Shown here one piece after another: positions 55,994 to 63,445 of a DNA stretch of 64,000 nucleotides. The first letter of the stretch is position 1; every line of letters begins with the position of its first letter. The translations under genes and the position numbers were made by a program. The DNA comes from Futiania mangrovi (GTDB taxonomy: Bacteria > Pseudomonadota > Alphaproteobacteria > Futianiales > Futianiaceae), in contig NZ_JAMZFT010000001.1 of the NCBI RefSeq assembly GCF_024158125.1, positions 496,001-560,000 of the forward strand, given 5' to 3'. The notes beneath the pieces were generated by a model. The model saw only the letters and a program-made list of their open reading frames with translations, made no database searches and had not been told where the DNA came from.

Positions 55994-57034
55994 ATGACCC
56001 AACGCTGGAAGAAACGCCCAGAGGGCTCTACCTGGGGCGATTTCGGCCCCGACGACGAGAACGGGCGGCTGAACCTGCTGACGCCGGAGCGGGTAAGGCG
56101 CGCGGTCGCCGAGGTGAAGGAAGGGCGGACGTTCTGCCTCAGCCTGCCGCTTGACTATCCCGGCGGCAACCTGCTGAACGATCGGCGCCATCCGCCGCGC
56201 ACCTTTTCCACGATCCGGGACGGCAAGGCGAATTACAACTACCGGCTCGACCAGCACGACGGGGCGCTGACCGACGTCATCAGCGACGACGCCGCCCTGA
56301 TCCATTTGCAGTATTCGACGCAGTGGGACGGGCTCTCACACGTCGGCAGCCTGTTCGACGCCGACGGCGACGGCGTGCCGGAGGTGGTCTATTACAACGG
56401 CTGGCGGGGCGGTGAGGACATCGTCGGCCCGTCGGGTCACGCGCACGGCGACGGCTGCAGCGAATACGAGGGCGCGCACGCCGACCGCCTCGGCATCGAG
56501 AAGATGGCGCAGCGGTGCGTGCAGGGCCGCGGCGTGATGGTCAACCTCAACGCCCACTTCGGCGAGGAGCGCAAGCTCGTCGGTTACGACGAGCTGATGG
56601 CCGTCATGGAGGCGGACAAGGTTGAGGTGGAGGAGGGCGACATGCTCTGCCTGCACACGGGCTTTGCGCGCATGGTGCTGCGCATGAACAGGACGCCCGA
56701 CCCGAAGAAGCTGCACGGTGCCTGCCCGGTGCTGAACGGGCGCGACAAGCGGCTGCAGAACTGGATCACCGACACCGGGATCGCGGTGCTCATTGCTGAC
56801 AATTACGCGGTCGAGGCCTATCCGTCCGAGCCGGGCGAGGGCAAGCACGCGGCCCTGCCGCTGCACGAGCATTGCCTGTTCAAGCTGGGCGTGCACCTGG
56901 GCGAGCTTTGGTACCTGTCCGATCTCGCCGATTACCTGCGGGCCAACGGCCGGTCGCGCTTCCTGCTGACCGCGCCGCCCCTGCGCCTGCCGGGCGCGGT
57001 GGGTTCGCCCGCGACGCCGGTCGCAACCGTCTGA
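55994..57034 (+). CDS. Cyclase-family metal-dependent hydrolase
   Basis: This 346-residue protein belongs to the cyclase family (kynurenine formamidase/isatin hydrolase fold). The metal motif is present as QYSTQWDGLSHVGSLFD, where Trp-Asp and His occupy the usual HxGTHxDxPxH positions. Further blocks are HADRLGIEKMAQRCVQGRGV and the EEGDMLCLHTGFARM strand, ending with LADYLRANGRSRFLLTAPPL. Members open amide or lactam rings or hydrolyse cyclic ketones. It ends the liv operon; a hairpin follows. In this context ring opening of an imported cyclic acid is plausible but unproven. AACGGAGACGACGAGAGCC precedes the ATG. Confidence 0.85.
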   Translation: MTQRWKKRPEGSTWGDFGPDDENGRLNLLTPERVRRAVAEVKEGRTFCLSLPLDYPGGNLLNDRRHPPRTFSTIRDGKANYNYRLDQHDGALTDVISDDAALIHLQYSTQWDGLSHVGSLFDADGDGVPEVVYYNGWRGGEDIVGPSGHAHGDGCSEYEGAHADRLGIEKMAQRCVQGRGVMVNLNAHFGEERKLVGYDELMAVMEADKVEVEEGDMLCLHTGFARMVLRMNRTPDPKKLHGACPVLNGRDKRLQNWITDTGIAVLIADNYAVEAYPSEPGEGKHAALPLHEHCLFKLGVHLGELWYLSDLADYLRANGRSRFLLTAPPLRLPGAVGSPATPVATV

Positions 57035-57041
57035 GATGGAA

Positions 57042-57072
57042 AAGGCCCGGCGCGTACTTCGCTCCGGGCCTT
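57042..57072 (-). terminator. Shared terminator between converging operons
   Basis: AAGGCCCGG (57042-57050) and CCGGGCCTT (57064-57072) form a perfect nine-base stem with a 13-base loop. Read leftward the stem is followed by TTTT, so it terminates the minus-strand thioesterase operon; read rightward it lies just after the cyclase-family gene stop and lacks a T run, so it would act weakly there. Confidence 0.7.
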
Positions 57073-57096
57073 GATGCTTCCCAGGGGACGAGGCAG

Positions 57097-57552
57097 TCAG
57101 TCGACGATGCCGTCGCGTCCCTCAATGGTCATGAGCGTCGCGGTCAGGTGGGCGGCGAGCTTCTCCCGCCCGTCCGCGATGGCCACGACGTCGGTCTGGG
57201 CGAGCGTGAGCGTGCGCCCGGCCTTCAGCACGCGCCCCCGGGCCACGATCCGCTCCCCCGCGGCCGGCGCGAGGAAGTTGACCTTGAACTCGGTCGTGAG
57301 CACGCCCACGCCTGCCGGCATCAGGCTCAACGCCGCATAGCCCGCGGCGCTGTCGGCGATGGCGGCGACGGCGCCGCCATGTACAAAGCCATACTGCTGC
57401 GACACCGCGGGCGCGACCGGGAGGGCGATCTCCACCTTGCCCGGGTCGAGCCGCACGATGGACGCGCCGAGCGTGGTCATCAGGCCCTGCTTGCCGAAGC
57501 TCTGCAGGACGCGCGACCGGAAGTCCGGGTCCTTCGCTGCGTGCGCGCTCAA
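57097..57552 (-). CDS. PaaI-type hotdog thioesterase
   Basis: This 151-residue hotdog-fold protein has YGFVHGGAVAAIADSAAGYA (about 45-64), the loop seen in PaaI-like acyl-CoA thioesterases, with the catalytic Asp equivalent in ADSAAGYAAL. Strands LTTEFKVNFLAPAAGERIVA and GRTLTLAQTDVVAI follow. It hydrolyses blocked CoA thioesters to free CoA. Position at the end of a dehydrogenase-thiolase operon suggests a rescue role for CoA. It follows the dehydrogenase gene by 13 bases. Confidence 0.88.
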   Translation of the reverse strand: MSAHAAKDPDFRSRVLQSFGKQGLMTTLGASIVRLDPGKVEIALPVAPAVSQQYGFVHGGAVAAIADSAAGYAALSLMPAGVGVLTTEFKVNFLAPAAGERIVARGRVLKAGRTLTLAQTDVVAIADGREKLAAHLTATLMTIEGRDGIVD

Positions 57553-57565
57553 GCGGGACGGGTCC

Positions 57566-58486
57566 TTACACCGGATCCCAGGAGAACACGTCCGCCGAGA
57601 CCTGGAGCGGCACGAAGCTGCCCTTCAGCGCGGGCATCCCGTGCTCGGCGATGGTCTCCGGCGTCCAGCCCTCGCCGCGATGGACCGAGCGGACGGGGCG
57701 CGGCTGGCTGAACAGGAAGATCTCGTTGTTGCGAACGCCGAAAATCTGGCCGTTCACGTCCGCCGCCGCGTCCGACGACAGATAGACCGCCATCGGCGCG
57801 ATCTTGTCGGGCGTCATGCGCTGCAGTTTCTCCACGCGCGCCTTCTGGTCCGGCGTGTCGGTCGGGATCGAGCCGATCATCCGGCTCCACGCGAAGGGCG
57901 AGATGCAGTTCGAGCGCACGCCGAAGCGCTGCATGTCCAGCGCGATGGCCTTCGACAACCCGACGATGCCGAGCTTGGCAGCACCATAGTTCGCCTGGCC
58001 GACGTTGCCGATGAGGCCCGTGGTCGAGGTGAAGTGCACGAAGGTGCCCGCCCCCCGGTCGCGGTAGTGCAGGGCAGCCGCCTTCGAGACGTAGAAGGAG
58101 CCCATCAGGTGCACGCCCACCACCTGCTCCCAGTCGAGCACGGACATGCGGTGGAAGATGCGGTCGCGCAGGATGCCCGCGTTGTTGACCACCGCGTCGA
58201 GCTGGCCGAAGGCGTCGAGCGCGGTCTTCACGATGGCCTCGCCGCCCTGCGGTTCGGCGACGGAGTGCCCGTCGATCACCGCCTCGCCGCCGAAGCCGCG
58301 GATGATGTCGCGCACCTCCTCCGCGGGGCCTGCGTCCTCGCCCTCGCCGCTGACCGACGCGCCGAGGTCGTTCACTACCACCCGCGCGCCGTGCCTGGCC
58401 ATCAGGATCGCGATCTCGCGCCCGATGCCGCGGCCCGCGCCCGTCACGACGGCGACCTTGCCGTCCATCATTTTCGTCTCGCTCAT
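57566..58486 (-). CDS. Short-chain dehydrogenase, MFE-2-like
   Basis: This 306-residue SDR has VAVVTGAGRGIGREIA at the start, VVNNAGILRD, a Ser in HFTSTTGLIGN and YGAAK as the Tyr-Lys pair. The VVVNDLGASVSGEGEDAGPA insert after the nucleotide fold is the mark of peroxisomal-type multifunctional 3-hydroxyacyl-CoA dehydrogenases (MFE-2/HSD17B4-like). A C-terminal extension (from about 255, IFLFSQPRPVRSVHR) is not typical of small SDRs. It likely oxidises a 3-hydroxyacyl-CoA in the pathway of this locus. It sits 26 bases downstream of the thiolase-like gene. Confidence 0.9.
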   Translation of the reverse strand: MSETKMMDGKVAVVTGAGRGIGREIAILMARHGARVVVNDLGASVSGEGEDAGPAEEVRDIIRGFGGEAVIDGHSVAEPQGGEAIVKTALDAFGQLDAVVNNAGILRDRIFHRMSVLDWEQVVGVHLMGSFYVSKAAALHYRDRGAGTFVHFTSTTGLIGNVGQANYGAAKLGIVGLSKAIALDMQRFGVRSNCISPFAWSRMIGSIPTDTPDQKARVEKLQRMTPDKIAPMAVYLSSDAAADVNGQIFGVRNNEIFLFSQPRPVRSVHRGEGWTPETIAEHGMPALKGSFVPLQVSADVFSWDPV

Positions 58487-58512
58487 GGCGTTCCCTCTTG
58501 GTGTCTCTCGTT

Positions 58513-59664
58513 TCAGAGCGTCTCTTCGGTGCCGAGGATGCTGGTCACCTGGCTCGACAGCGTGCCGCCGTTCCCGTGGGCGAGCGCGGTCTTCGCGCCC
58601 GCGATCTGCCGCTCGCCGCAGGTGCCGCGGAGCTGCCGGACCGCCTCGATCACCGTATAGAGGCCGTACATGCCGGGATGGACGCAGGAGAGCCCCCCGC
58701 CGTTGGTGTTGACCGGCAACTCGCCCCCCGGCGCGATCCGCCCGCCGGAGACGAAGGCGCCGCCTTCACCCTTCTTGCAGAAGCCGAGGTCCTCCAGGAA
58801 CAGGATCGTGTTGATCGTGAAGGCGTCGTATAGCTCCAGCACGTCCATGTCGGAGGGCTTGAGGCCCGCCATCTCGAACGCGCGCGGACCCGACTCCGAA
58901 GCCGCCGTGACCGTCATGTCCGGCATCATGGAGATCTGCCGGTGCCAGTGCGCGCCCGCCGCGCCCAGCAGGTAGGCGGGCTTCTGCTTCATGTCCTTCG
59001 CGCGGTCGGAGCGGACCATGACGACCGCCGCGCCGCCGTCGGTGACGAGGCAGCAGTCGTACTTGGTGAAGGGGTCCGAGATGGGGCGCGCGTTCAGCAC
59101 GTCCTCGATGGTCAGGGGATCGCGGGCGAAGGCTTCCGGGTTCAGTTGCGCCCATTTGCGCGCGGCGACTGCGACCTCGGCCAGCTGCTCGCGCGTGGTG
59201 CCGTACTCGTACATGTGGCGGGAGGCGGCGAGCGCATAGGCGCTGACGGGATAGCGGGGGCGGTAGGGGGCCTCGTACACCTGCGGCTCCGACATGGAGA
59301 CGAGGCGGCCGCCGATGGTGCGCTGGTTCGAGCCGTAGCAGATCAGCGCGACATTGCAGAGCCCGGCCTCCAGCGCCATGGCCGCGTTCAGCAGGTGCAT
59401 CACGAAGGAAGAGCCGCCGACCATGCTGCCGTCGGAATAGGTGGGGCGGATGCCCAGGTATTCCGCCGCCGACAGCGTCGGCATGTAGTGGAAGGCGGAA
59501 CCCGTGAAGAGGCCGTCGACATCCGACAGCGTCAGGCCCGCGTCGTCGAGTGCATTGATGCTTGCCTCGGCCAGAAGCTCGATGGCGTTGCGGCCCGGTG
59601 CCTCCGGACGGTTCGCGAGGCCGACGCCGACGACCGCTGCCTTGCCGCGCAGGGAATGTGCCAT
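58513..59664 (-). CDS. Thiolase-like protein lacking catalytic cysteines
   Basis: This 383-residue protein has the thiolase (SCPx/lipid-transfer) fold. At the nucleophile position there is no cysteine: DGSMVGGSSFVMHLL (78-92). The His in VHPGMYG (329) remains. The second cysteine, normally in a CxG turn, is replaced in LAHGNGGTLSS (362-370). A conserved ELYDAFTIN segment is at 277-285. Pairing with a DUF35 gene directly upstream matches Ltp2-like complexes, which act as retro-aldolases on steroid side chains rather than as thiolases. So a carbon-carbon cleaving aldolase is likely; substrate is unknown. ATG at 59664 fits the conserved start. Confidence 0.87.
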   Translation of the reverse strand: MAHSLRGKAAVVGVGLANRPEAPGRNAIELLAEASINALDDAGLTLSDVDGLFTGSAFHYMPTLSAAEYLGIRPTYSDGSMVGGSSFVMHLLNAAMALEAGLCNVALICYGSNQRTIGGRLVSMSEPQVYEAPYRPRYPVSAYALAASRHMYEYGTTREQLAEVAVAARKWAQLNPEAFARDPLTIEDVLNARPISDPFTKYDCCLVTDGGAAVVMVRSDRAKDMKQKPAYLLGAAGAHWHRQISMMPDMTVTAASESGPRAFEMAGLKPSDMDVLELYDAFTINTILFLEDLGFCKKGEGGAFVSGGRIAPGGELPVNTNGGGLSCVHPGMYGLYTVIEAVRQLRGTCGERQIAGAKTALAHGNGGTLSSQVTSILGTEETL

Positions 59665-59681
59665 GGGGTTGCTCCTTCTTC

Positions 59682-60080
59682 TTATTGGCCAGCGGGGACG
59701 AAGACGACGGCGGGTTCGCCGTTCAGCGTGTCGATGCGCGCGCGCACCGCCATGCCGATCTTCACGTCCGCGGGCGCGATGTCGACGACCGTGCTCATCA
59801 TCCGGCAGCCTTCCTTGAGGTCGACCATGCAGACATTGTGGTCGCCGCCCTTCTCGGGCCGGTTGCGCACGACCGTCGTCGCGTAGACGGTGCCTTCGCC
59901 CGACGCCTCGATCCACTCCAGGTCGGTCGCGCCGGTTCCGGGCTCGACGAGGCGCGGGAAAAAATAGCAGCGCCCGCTCGACCGGCTGCGCTGGATCAGG
60001 AACCTGCCCTCCGCAAGTGCGTCCCGGAAGATCCGGTCGGGGCCCTTGCCCTCGCCATGGATGGGGTCGGTTGCGGTCAT
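59682..60080 (-). CDS. DUF35 OB-fold partner of thiolase-like protein
   Basis: This 132-residue protein has an N-terminal helix (RIFRDALAEGRFLIQR), a remnant of the rubredoxin-like zinc ribbon (SSGRCYFFPRLVEPG with only one cysteine, where CxxC...CxxC is usual), and an OB fold (GEGTVYATTVVRNRPEK, then VRARIDTLNGEPAVVFVPA). DUF35 proteins complete the active site of thiolase-like aldolases. Loss of the zinc cysteines may mean a metal-free ribbon. It leads the minus-strand operon, 17 bases before the thiolase-like gene, with GACGAGGAGACCGC before the ATG. It is divergent from the acyl-CoA dehydrogenase gene. Confidence 0.85.
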   Translation of the reverse strand: MTATDPIHGEGKGPDRIFRDALAEGRFLIQRSRSSGRCYFFPRLVEPGTGATDLEWIEASGEGTVYATTVVRNRPEKGGDHNVCMVDLKEGCRMMSTVVDIAPADVKIGMAVRARIDTLNGEPAVVFVPAGQ

Positions 60081-60156
60081 GGGTGCGGTCTCCTCGTCTC
60101 TTCTTCGTTATGGCGGCCAAGGCTTGCAGCGCGGTTCGGACGGAGCAAGCGGCGAT

Positions 60157-60168
60157 CTGTCCGGACAG
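60157..60168. promoter_or_regulatory. Second palindrome in divergent control region
   Basis: CTGTCCGGACAG is a perfect 12-base palindrome in the 192-base gap between the DUF35 and acyl-CoA dehydrogenase genes, 53 bases left of the TetR-type operator. It may be a site for another regulator acting on the leftward operon. Length is modest in a GC-rich genome, so chance is not excluded. Confidence 0.35.
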
Positions 60169-60210
60169 GCGATGGCAGACATGCGCGCGGCGGCGGCCCG
60201 GCGGCTCGTG

Positions 60211-60239
60211 TTGACGGCCAACATACTACTCAGTATGTT
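60211..60239 (+). promoter_or_regulatory. Promoter and TetR-type operator of acyl-CoA operon
   Basis: TTGACG (60211-60216) and TATGTT (60234-60239) with a 17-base spacer form a good promoter. The palindrome ACATACTACTCAGTATGT (60221-60238; arms ACATACT/AGTATGT, perfect, four-base spacer) fills the spacer and covers the -10, so a bound repressor would block polymerase. Reverse complemented it nearly equals the site at 49162-49179. The likely binder is the TetR protein encoded two genes downstream. Confidence 0.78.
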
Positions 60240-60272
60240 TTTCCCAAGCAAGACAAGGGAGGGAAGGCCACC

Positions 60273-61436
60273 ATGGGCGTGATCTGGGAACCTGAACTGG
60301 ATGCGGACGCGCGCCATTGGCAGGGCGTGGCGGACCGGCTGTCGCGGGAGCAGTTCGAGCCGCTGGCGGAGGAACTGGACCGCGAGCAGCGCTACCCTTA
60401 CGAGCACATCGAGGTGATGAAGAAGGAAGGCCTGTGCGGCCTGTTCCTGCCCAAGGCCTATGGCGGGCAGGGCGCCTCGCTCACGTCCGTCGTCTCCATC
60501 GTCGAGCGGGTGGCGATGGGCTGCGCGTCGACGTCGGCGATCCTCGCGGCCTACCAGCTTGGCGCCTTCCCGGTGCTGCTCGCGGGTACGGAGGAGCAGA
60601 AGCAGAAATACCTGGGCGGCATGGCGCAGGGCATCTCCGTCTGTTTCGCGCTGAGCGAGCGGGGCGCGGGCTCCGACGCCGCGGCGATCCAGGCGACCGC
60701 GACGCGCGACGGGGACAAATGGCACATCAAGGCGGACAAGTGCTGGCTCGGCAACGGCGGGGTCTCGCAGCACTACATCGTCTTCGCGCGCAGCGATCCC
60801 AAGGCGGGCAGCCGCGGCATCAGCGCCTTCATGGTCGACAAGGCGCAGGATGGTGTCGTGATCGACTTCTTCGAGGACAAGATGGGCATCCGCGGGACGC
60901 TCACCAGCAACCTCAAGGTCGACACGGCGGTCGATCATTCGGCCATGCTGGGGGAGGAGGGGCGCGGCCTGCGTCTCGCCCTGCAGACGCTCAATGTCGG
61001 GCGCATCACGGTCGCGGCGCAGGCGATGGGCATCGGCCTTGCGGCCTATCACGCGGCAGCCCGCTATGCGTGCGAGCGCAAGACCTTTGCGACCCCGATT
61101 ATCGAGCACCAGGGCATCGGCTTCAAGCTCGCGGACATGGCGACGGAGCTTTCGGCGGCGCGCATGATGCTCTACGAGGCGGCCAGGGCCTACGACCAGG
61201 GCCGCGACGTAGCGACCATCGGCGCAATGGCCAAGCTCTACACCAGCGAGGTATCGCACCGCGCGGTCGACGCGGCGGTGCAAATCCACGGCGGGGCGGG
61301 CTATGTGAAGCCGAACCCGGTCGAGCGCTACTACCGCGATCAGCGCATCACCGAGATCTACGAGGGCACCTCGGAAATTCAGAGACTCGTGCTTTCGCGC
61401 GCAATCCGCAAGGATGCCGACCGGTCGAACGGGTAG
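60273..61436 (+). CDS. Acyl-CoA dehydrogenase
   Basis: This 387-residue flavoprotein has the full family pattern: FALSERGAGSDAAAIQ (125-140), the KADKCWLGNGG block, MGIRGTLTSNLKV, and the C-terminal helix QIHGGAGYVKPNPVERYYRD. The catalytic base is Glu364 in EIYEGTSEIQRL. It makes the first double bond in beta-oxidation-like pathways, passing electrons to ETF. Substrate is unknown, but the operon holds a CoA ligase and a TetR regulator. A GACAAGGGAGGGAAGG site precedes the ATG. Thirty bases separate it from tetR. Confidence 0.94.
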   Translation: MGVIWEPELDADARHWQGVADRLSREQFEPLAEELDREQRYPYEHIEVMKKEGLCGLFLPKAYGGQGASLTSVVSIVERVAMGCASTSAILAAYQLGAFPVLLAGTEEQKQKYLGGMAQGISVCFALSERGAGSDAAAIQATATRDGDKWHIKADKCWLGNGGVSQHYIVFARSDPKAGSRGISAFMVDKAQDGVVIDFFEDKMGIRGTLTSNLKVDTAVDHSAMLGEEGRGLRLALQTLNVGRITVAAQAMGIGLAAYHAAARYACERKTFATPIIEHQGIGFKLADMATELSAARMMLYEAARAYDQGRDVATIGAMAKLYTSEVSHRAVDAAVQIHGGAGYVKPNPVERYYRDQRITEIYEGTSEIQRLVLSRAIRKDADRSNG

Positions 61437-61465
61437 GCGTCCGTTTGCGGGGAGCGTGAGCGGCC

Positions 61466-62113
61466 ATGGACAGGAGTGCGCGGGCGGAAGCGGGCGAGGA
61501 CGACAAGGCGGACGGCCGCGCGGCGGTCCTGGAGGCGGCGGCGCGGGCGTTCATGCAGGACGGCTATGCCGCGACCTCGATCGACGACGTGGCCGGGTTG
61601 CTGGGCGCGACGAAGGGGCGGGTCTATTACTACTACCGCAGCAAGGCGGACCTGTTCTTCGACGTTCACCGCGAATCCATGCGGCAGAACATGGAAGGGG
61701 CGGGCCGGATCGCGCTGGAGGACGCGCCCGCGCTCGATCGGCTGGAGCGCATGGTGCGCGCGCACGCGCTGCTGATGATGACGCACCTGCCGTTCCAGCG
61801 GGTCTCGGTGCTGGGGGTGGAGATGCACCTCGCAGGCAGCACCACGCCCCGCCAGCGCAAGACGCTGAACGAGATCGTGGAGTTGCGCGACGCCTATGAG
61901 CAGCGCTTCGTGGACGTGATCTCGCAGGGCATCGCGGAGGGCGCGATCCGTCCGCTCGACGTGAAGATGGTGGTGCGCGGGCTGCTGGGCGCGCTCAACT
62001 GGATCACGGTCTGGTACCGGCCCCGCGAGGGCGAGACGGACGCCGACCGGGCGCGCATGGCCGACGAACTGACAACATACCTGATAAACGGTTTGCGGAG
62101 GGATGAGGCGTGA
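61466..62113 (+). CDS. TetR-family regulator, KstR2-like ligand domain
   Basis: This 215-residue repressor has an N-terminal helix-turn-helix (AAARAFMQDGYAATSIDDVA, then GLLGATKGRVYYYYRSKADL). The C-terminal ligand domain has ELRDAYEQRFVDVISQGIAE and a GLLGALNWITVWYRP segment, the pattern of the KstR2/YsiA-like group that senses CoA thioesters. An N-terminal extension of about 20 charged residues is present. It lies within the operon it probably controls and has four bases overlap with the CoA ligase gene (GTGA). The paired operators at 49.1 and 60.2 kb are predicted to be its sites. Confidence 0.9.
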   Translation: MDRSARAEAGEDDKADGRAAVLEAAARAFMQDGYAATSIDDVAGLLGATKGRVYYYYRSKADLFFDVHRESMRQNMEGAGRIALEDAPALDRLERMVRAHALLMMTHLPFQRVSVLGVEMHLAGSTTPRQRKTLNEIVELRDAYEQRFVDVISQGIAEGAIRPLDVKMVVRGLLGALNWITVWYRPREGETDADRARMADELTTYLINGLRRDEA

Positions 62114-63441
62114 TCGTAGCGGAGCCGTATTCGGCCGATGTCTGGGACGAGCGGGAACTCTGGTCGCGCGACCGGATCGAGGCACACCAGCTGTCCGCCC
62201 TGAAGACGCAGCTTGCCCGCGTCGCCCGCGACAGCGCGCACTATGCGCAGGTGTTCAAGGACGCAGGGTTCGAGGCGGGTGATCTCACGTCCTTCGACGA
62301 CCTGCGCGCGCTGCCGCTGACGCGCAAGTCGGACTACCTGAAAAGCGTGGAGGCCGCGCCGCCCTTCGGGTCGATGCTGGCGGTCGCACCTGAGGACGTG
62401 ATCCGGGTGCACTTCTCCTCCGGCACGACGTCCAAGCCCTCGCCCGACTGCTGGACCGGCGCCGACATCGAGCGCTGGGCCGACCTCTATGCCCGGCTCG
62501 CCTACAGCCACGGCGTGCGCAAGGGCGACGTCTACCAATGCCTGTTCAACTTCTCCTGGTTCGTGGGCGGGCTCGGCGCCTTCATGGCCTATCAGCGGAT
62601 CGGTGCGATCTGCATCCCGGGCGGCAGCGGCGACAGCGAGCGCCAGATCGACACCATGTTCGAGTATGGCACGACCTGCACGACCTCGACGCCCTCCTTC
62701 ATGGCGCACCTGGCGGAGGTCGCGCGCAAGATGGGCCGCGATCCGCGCCAGACCAAGGTTTCCAAGATCATGCTGGGGGGCGAGCCCGGCGCGAACATCC
62801 CCGCCACGCGCCAGATGATCGAGGAGCTTTGGGACGCCAGGTGCTACGACGGCTACGGCAGCCTGGAGTTCCAGCCGATCGCCTGGGATTGCGCCGCGCA
62901 GAACGGGCCGCACCTTGTAGAGGATTTCGCGTTCGCCGAGGTGCTGGACCCCGACACCCACGAGCCCGTGGCCGACGGCACGCCGGGCGTGCTGGTGCTC
63001 ACCCATCTCGACAAGCAGGCGACGCCGCTGGTGCGCTGGTGGACCGGCGACATGGTGGTGCGCGACCGGGCGCCCTGTTCGTGCGGGCGCACGCATGCCC
63101 GCCTGGTCGGCGGCGTGCAGGGCCGTGCCGACGACATGATGGTCATTCGCGGCGTCAACGTCTTCCCCTCCGCGGTCGAGGAGGTGGTGCGCTCCACCCC
63201 CGGCACGACGGGCGAGTACCTGATCGTGCTCGACAAGGACACGCGCGATGCGAAGACGGGCTTCCTCACGGGCTTCAAGCTGCGCATCGAGGCGGCGAAG
63301 GGTGCACCAGCCGACCTCAAGGAGCGGATGGCCGCCGCCGTGCGCACGCGTCTGCAGGTCCGCGCCATCGTCGAGGTGATGGCGGAGGGAGAGCTTCCCC
63401 GCTCCACCCACAAGGCCAAGCGCATCCTGCGCGAGGAGTGA
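62110..63441 (+). CDS. PaaK-like acyl/aryl-CoA ligase
   Basis: This 443-residue adenylate-forming enzyme resembles phenylacetate-CoA ligase. The P-loop HFSSGTTSKPS is at 101-111, then WYARL-like helix ERWADLYARLAYSHGVRKGD, and the motif DGYGSLEF supplies A5. TGDMVVRDRAPCSCGRTHAR and GRADDMMVIRGVNVFPSAVE are typical of PaaK. The C-terminal catalytic lysine is in THKAKRILREE. It activates an aryl or alicyclic carboxylic acid to its CoA ester using ATP. It starts with GTG overlapping the tetR stop and has no other ATG choice nearby. No paa genes are present, so the acid is not phenylacetate by context. Confidence 0.9.
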   Translation: MIVAEPYSADVWDERELWSRDRIEAHQLSALKTQLARVARDSAHYAQVFKDAGFEAGDLTSFDDLRALPLTRKSDYLKSVEAAPPFGSMLAVAPEDVIRVHFSSGTTSKPSPDCWTGADIERWADLYARLAYSHGVRKGDVYQCLFNFSWFVGGLGAFMAYQRIGAICIPGGSGDSERQIDTMFEYGTTCTTSTPSFMAHLAEVARKMGRDPRQTKVSKIMLGGEPGANIPATRQMIEELWDARCYDGYGSLEFQPIAWDCAAQNGPHLVEDFAFAEVLDPDTHEPVADGTPGVLVLTHLDKQATPLVRWWTGDMVVRDRAPCSCGRTHARLVGGVQGRADDMMVIRGVNVFPSAVEEVVRSTPGTTGEYLIVLDKDTRDAKTGFLTGFKLRIEAAKGAPADLKERMAAAVRTRLQVRAIVEVMAEGELPRSTHKAKRILREE

Positions 63442-63445
63442 GCCG

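Noticed and set aside
62074-62094. ACATACCTGATAAAC inside tetR as a third operator copy
   Set aside because: Only one half-site matches and no second arm is present.
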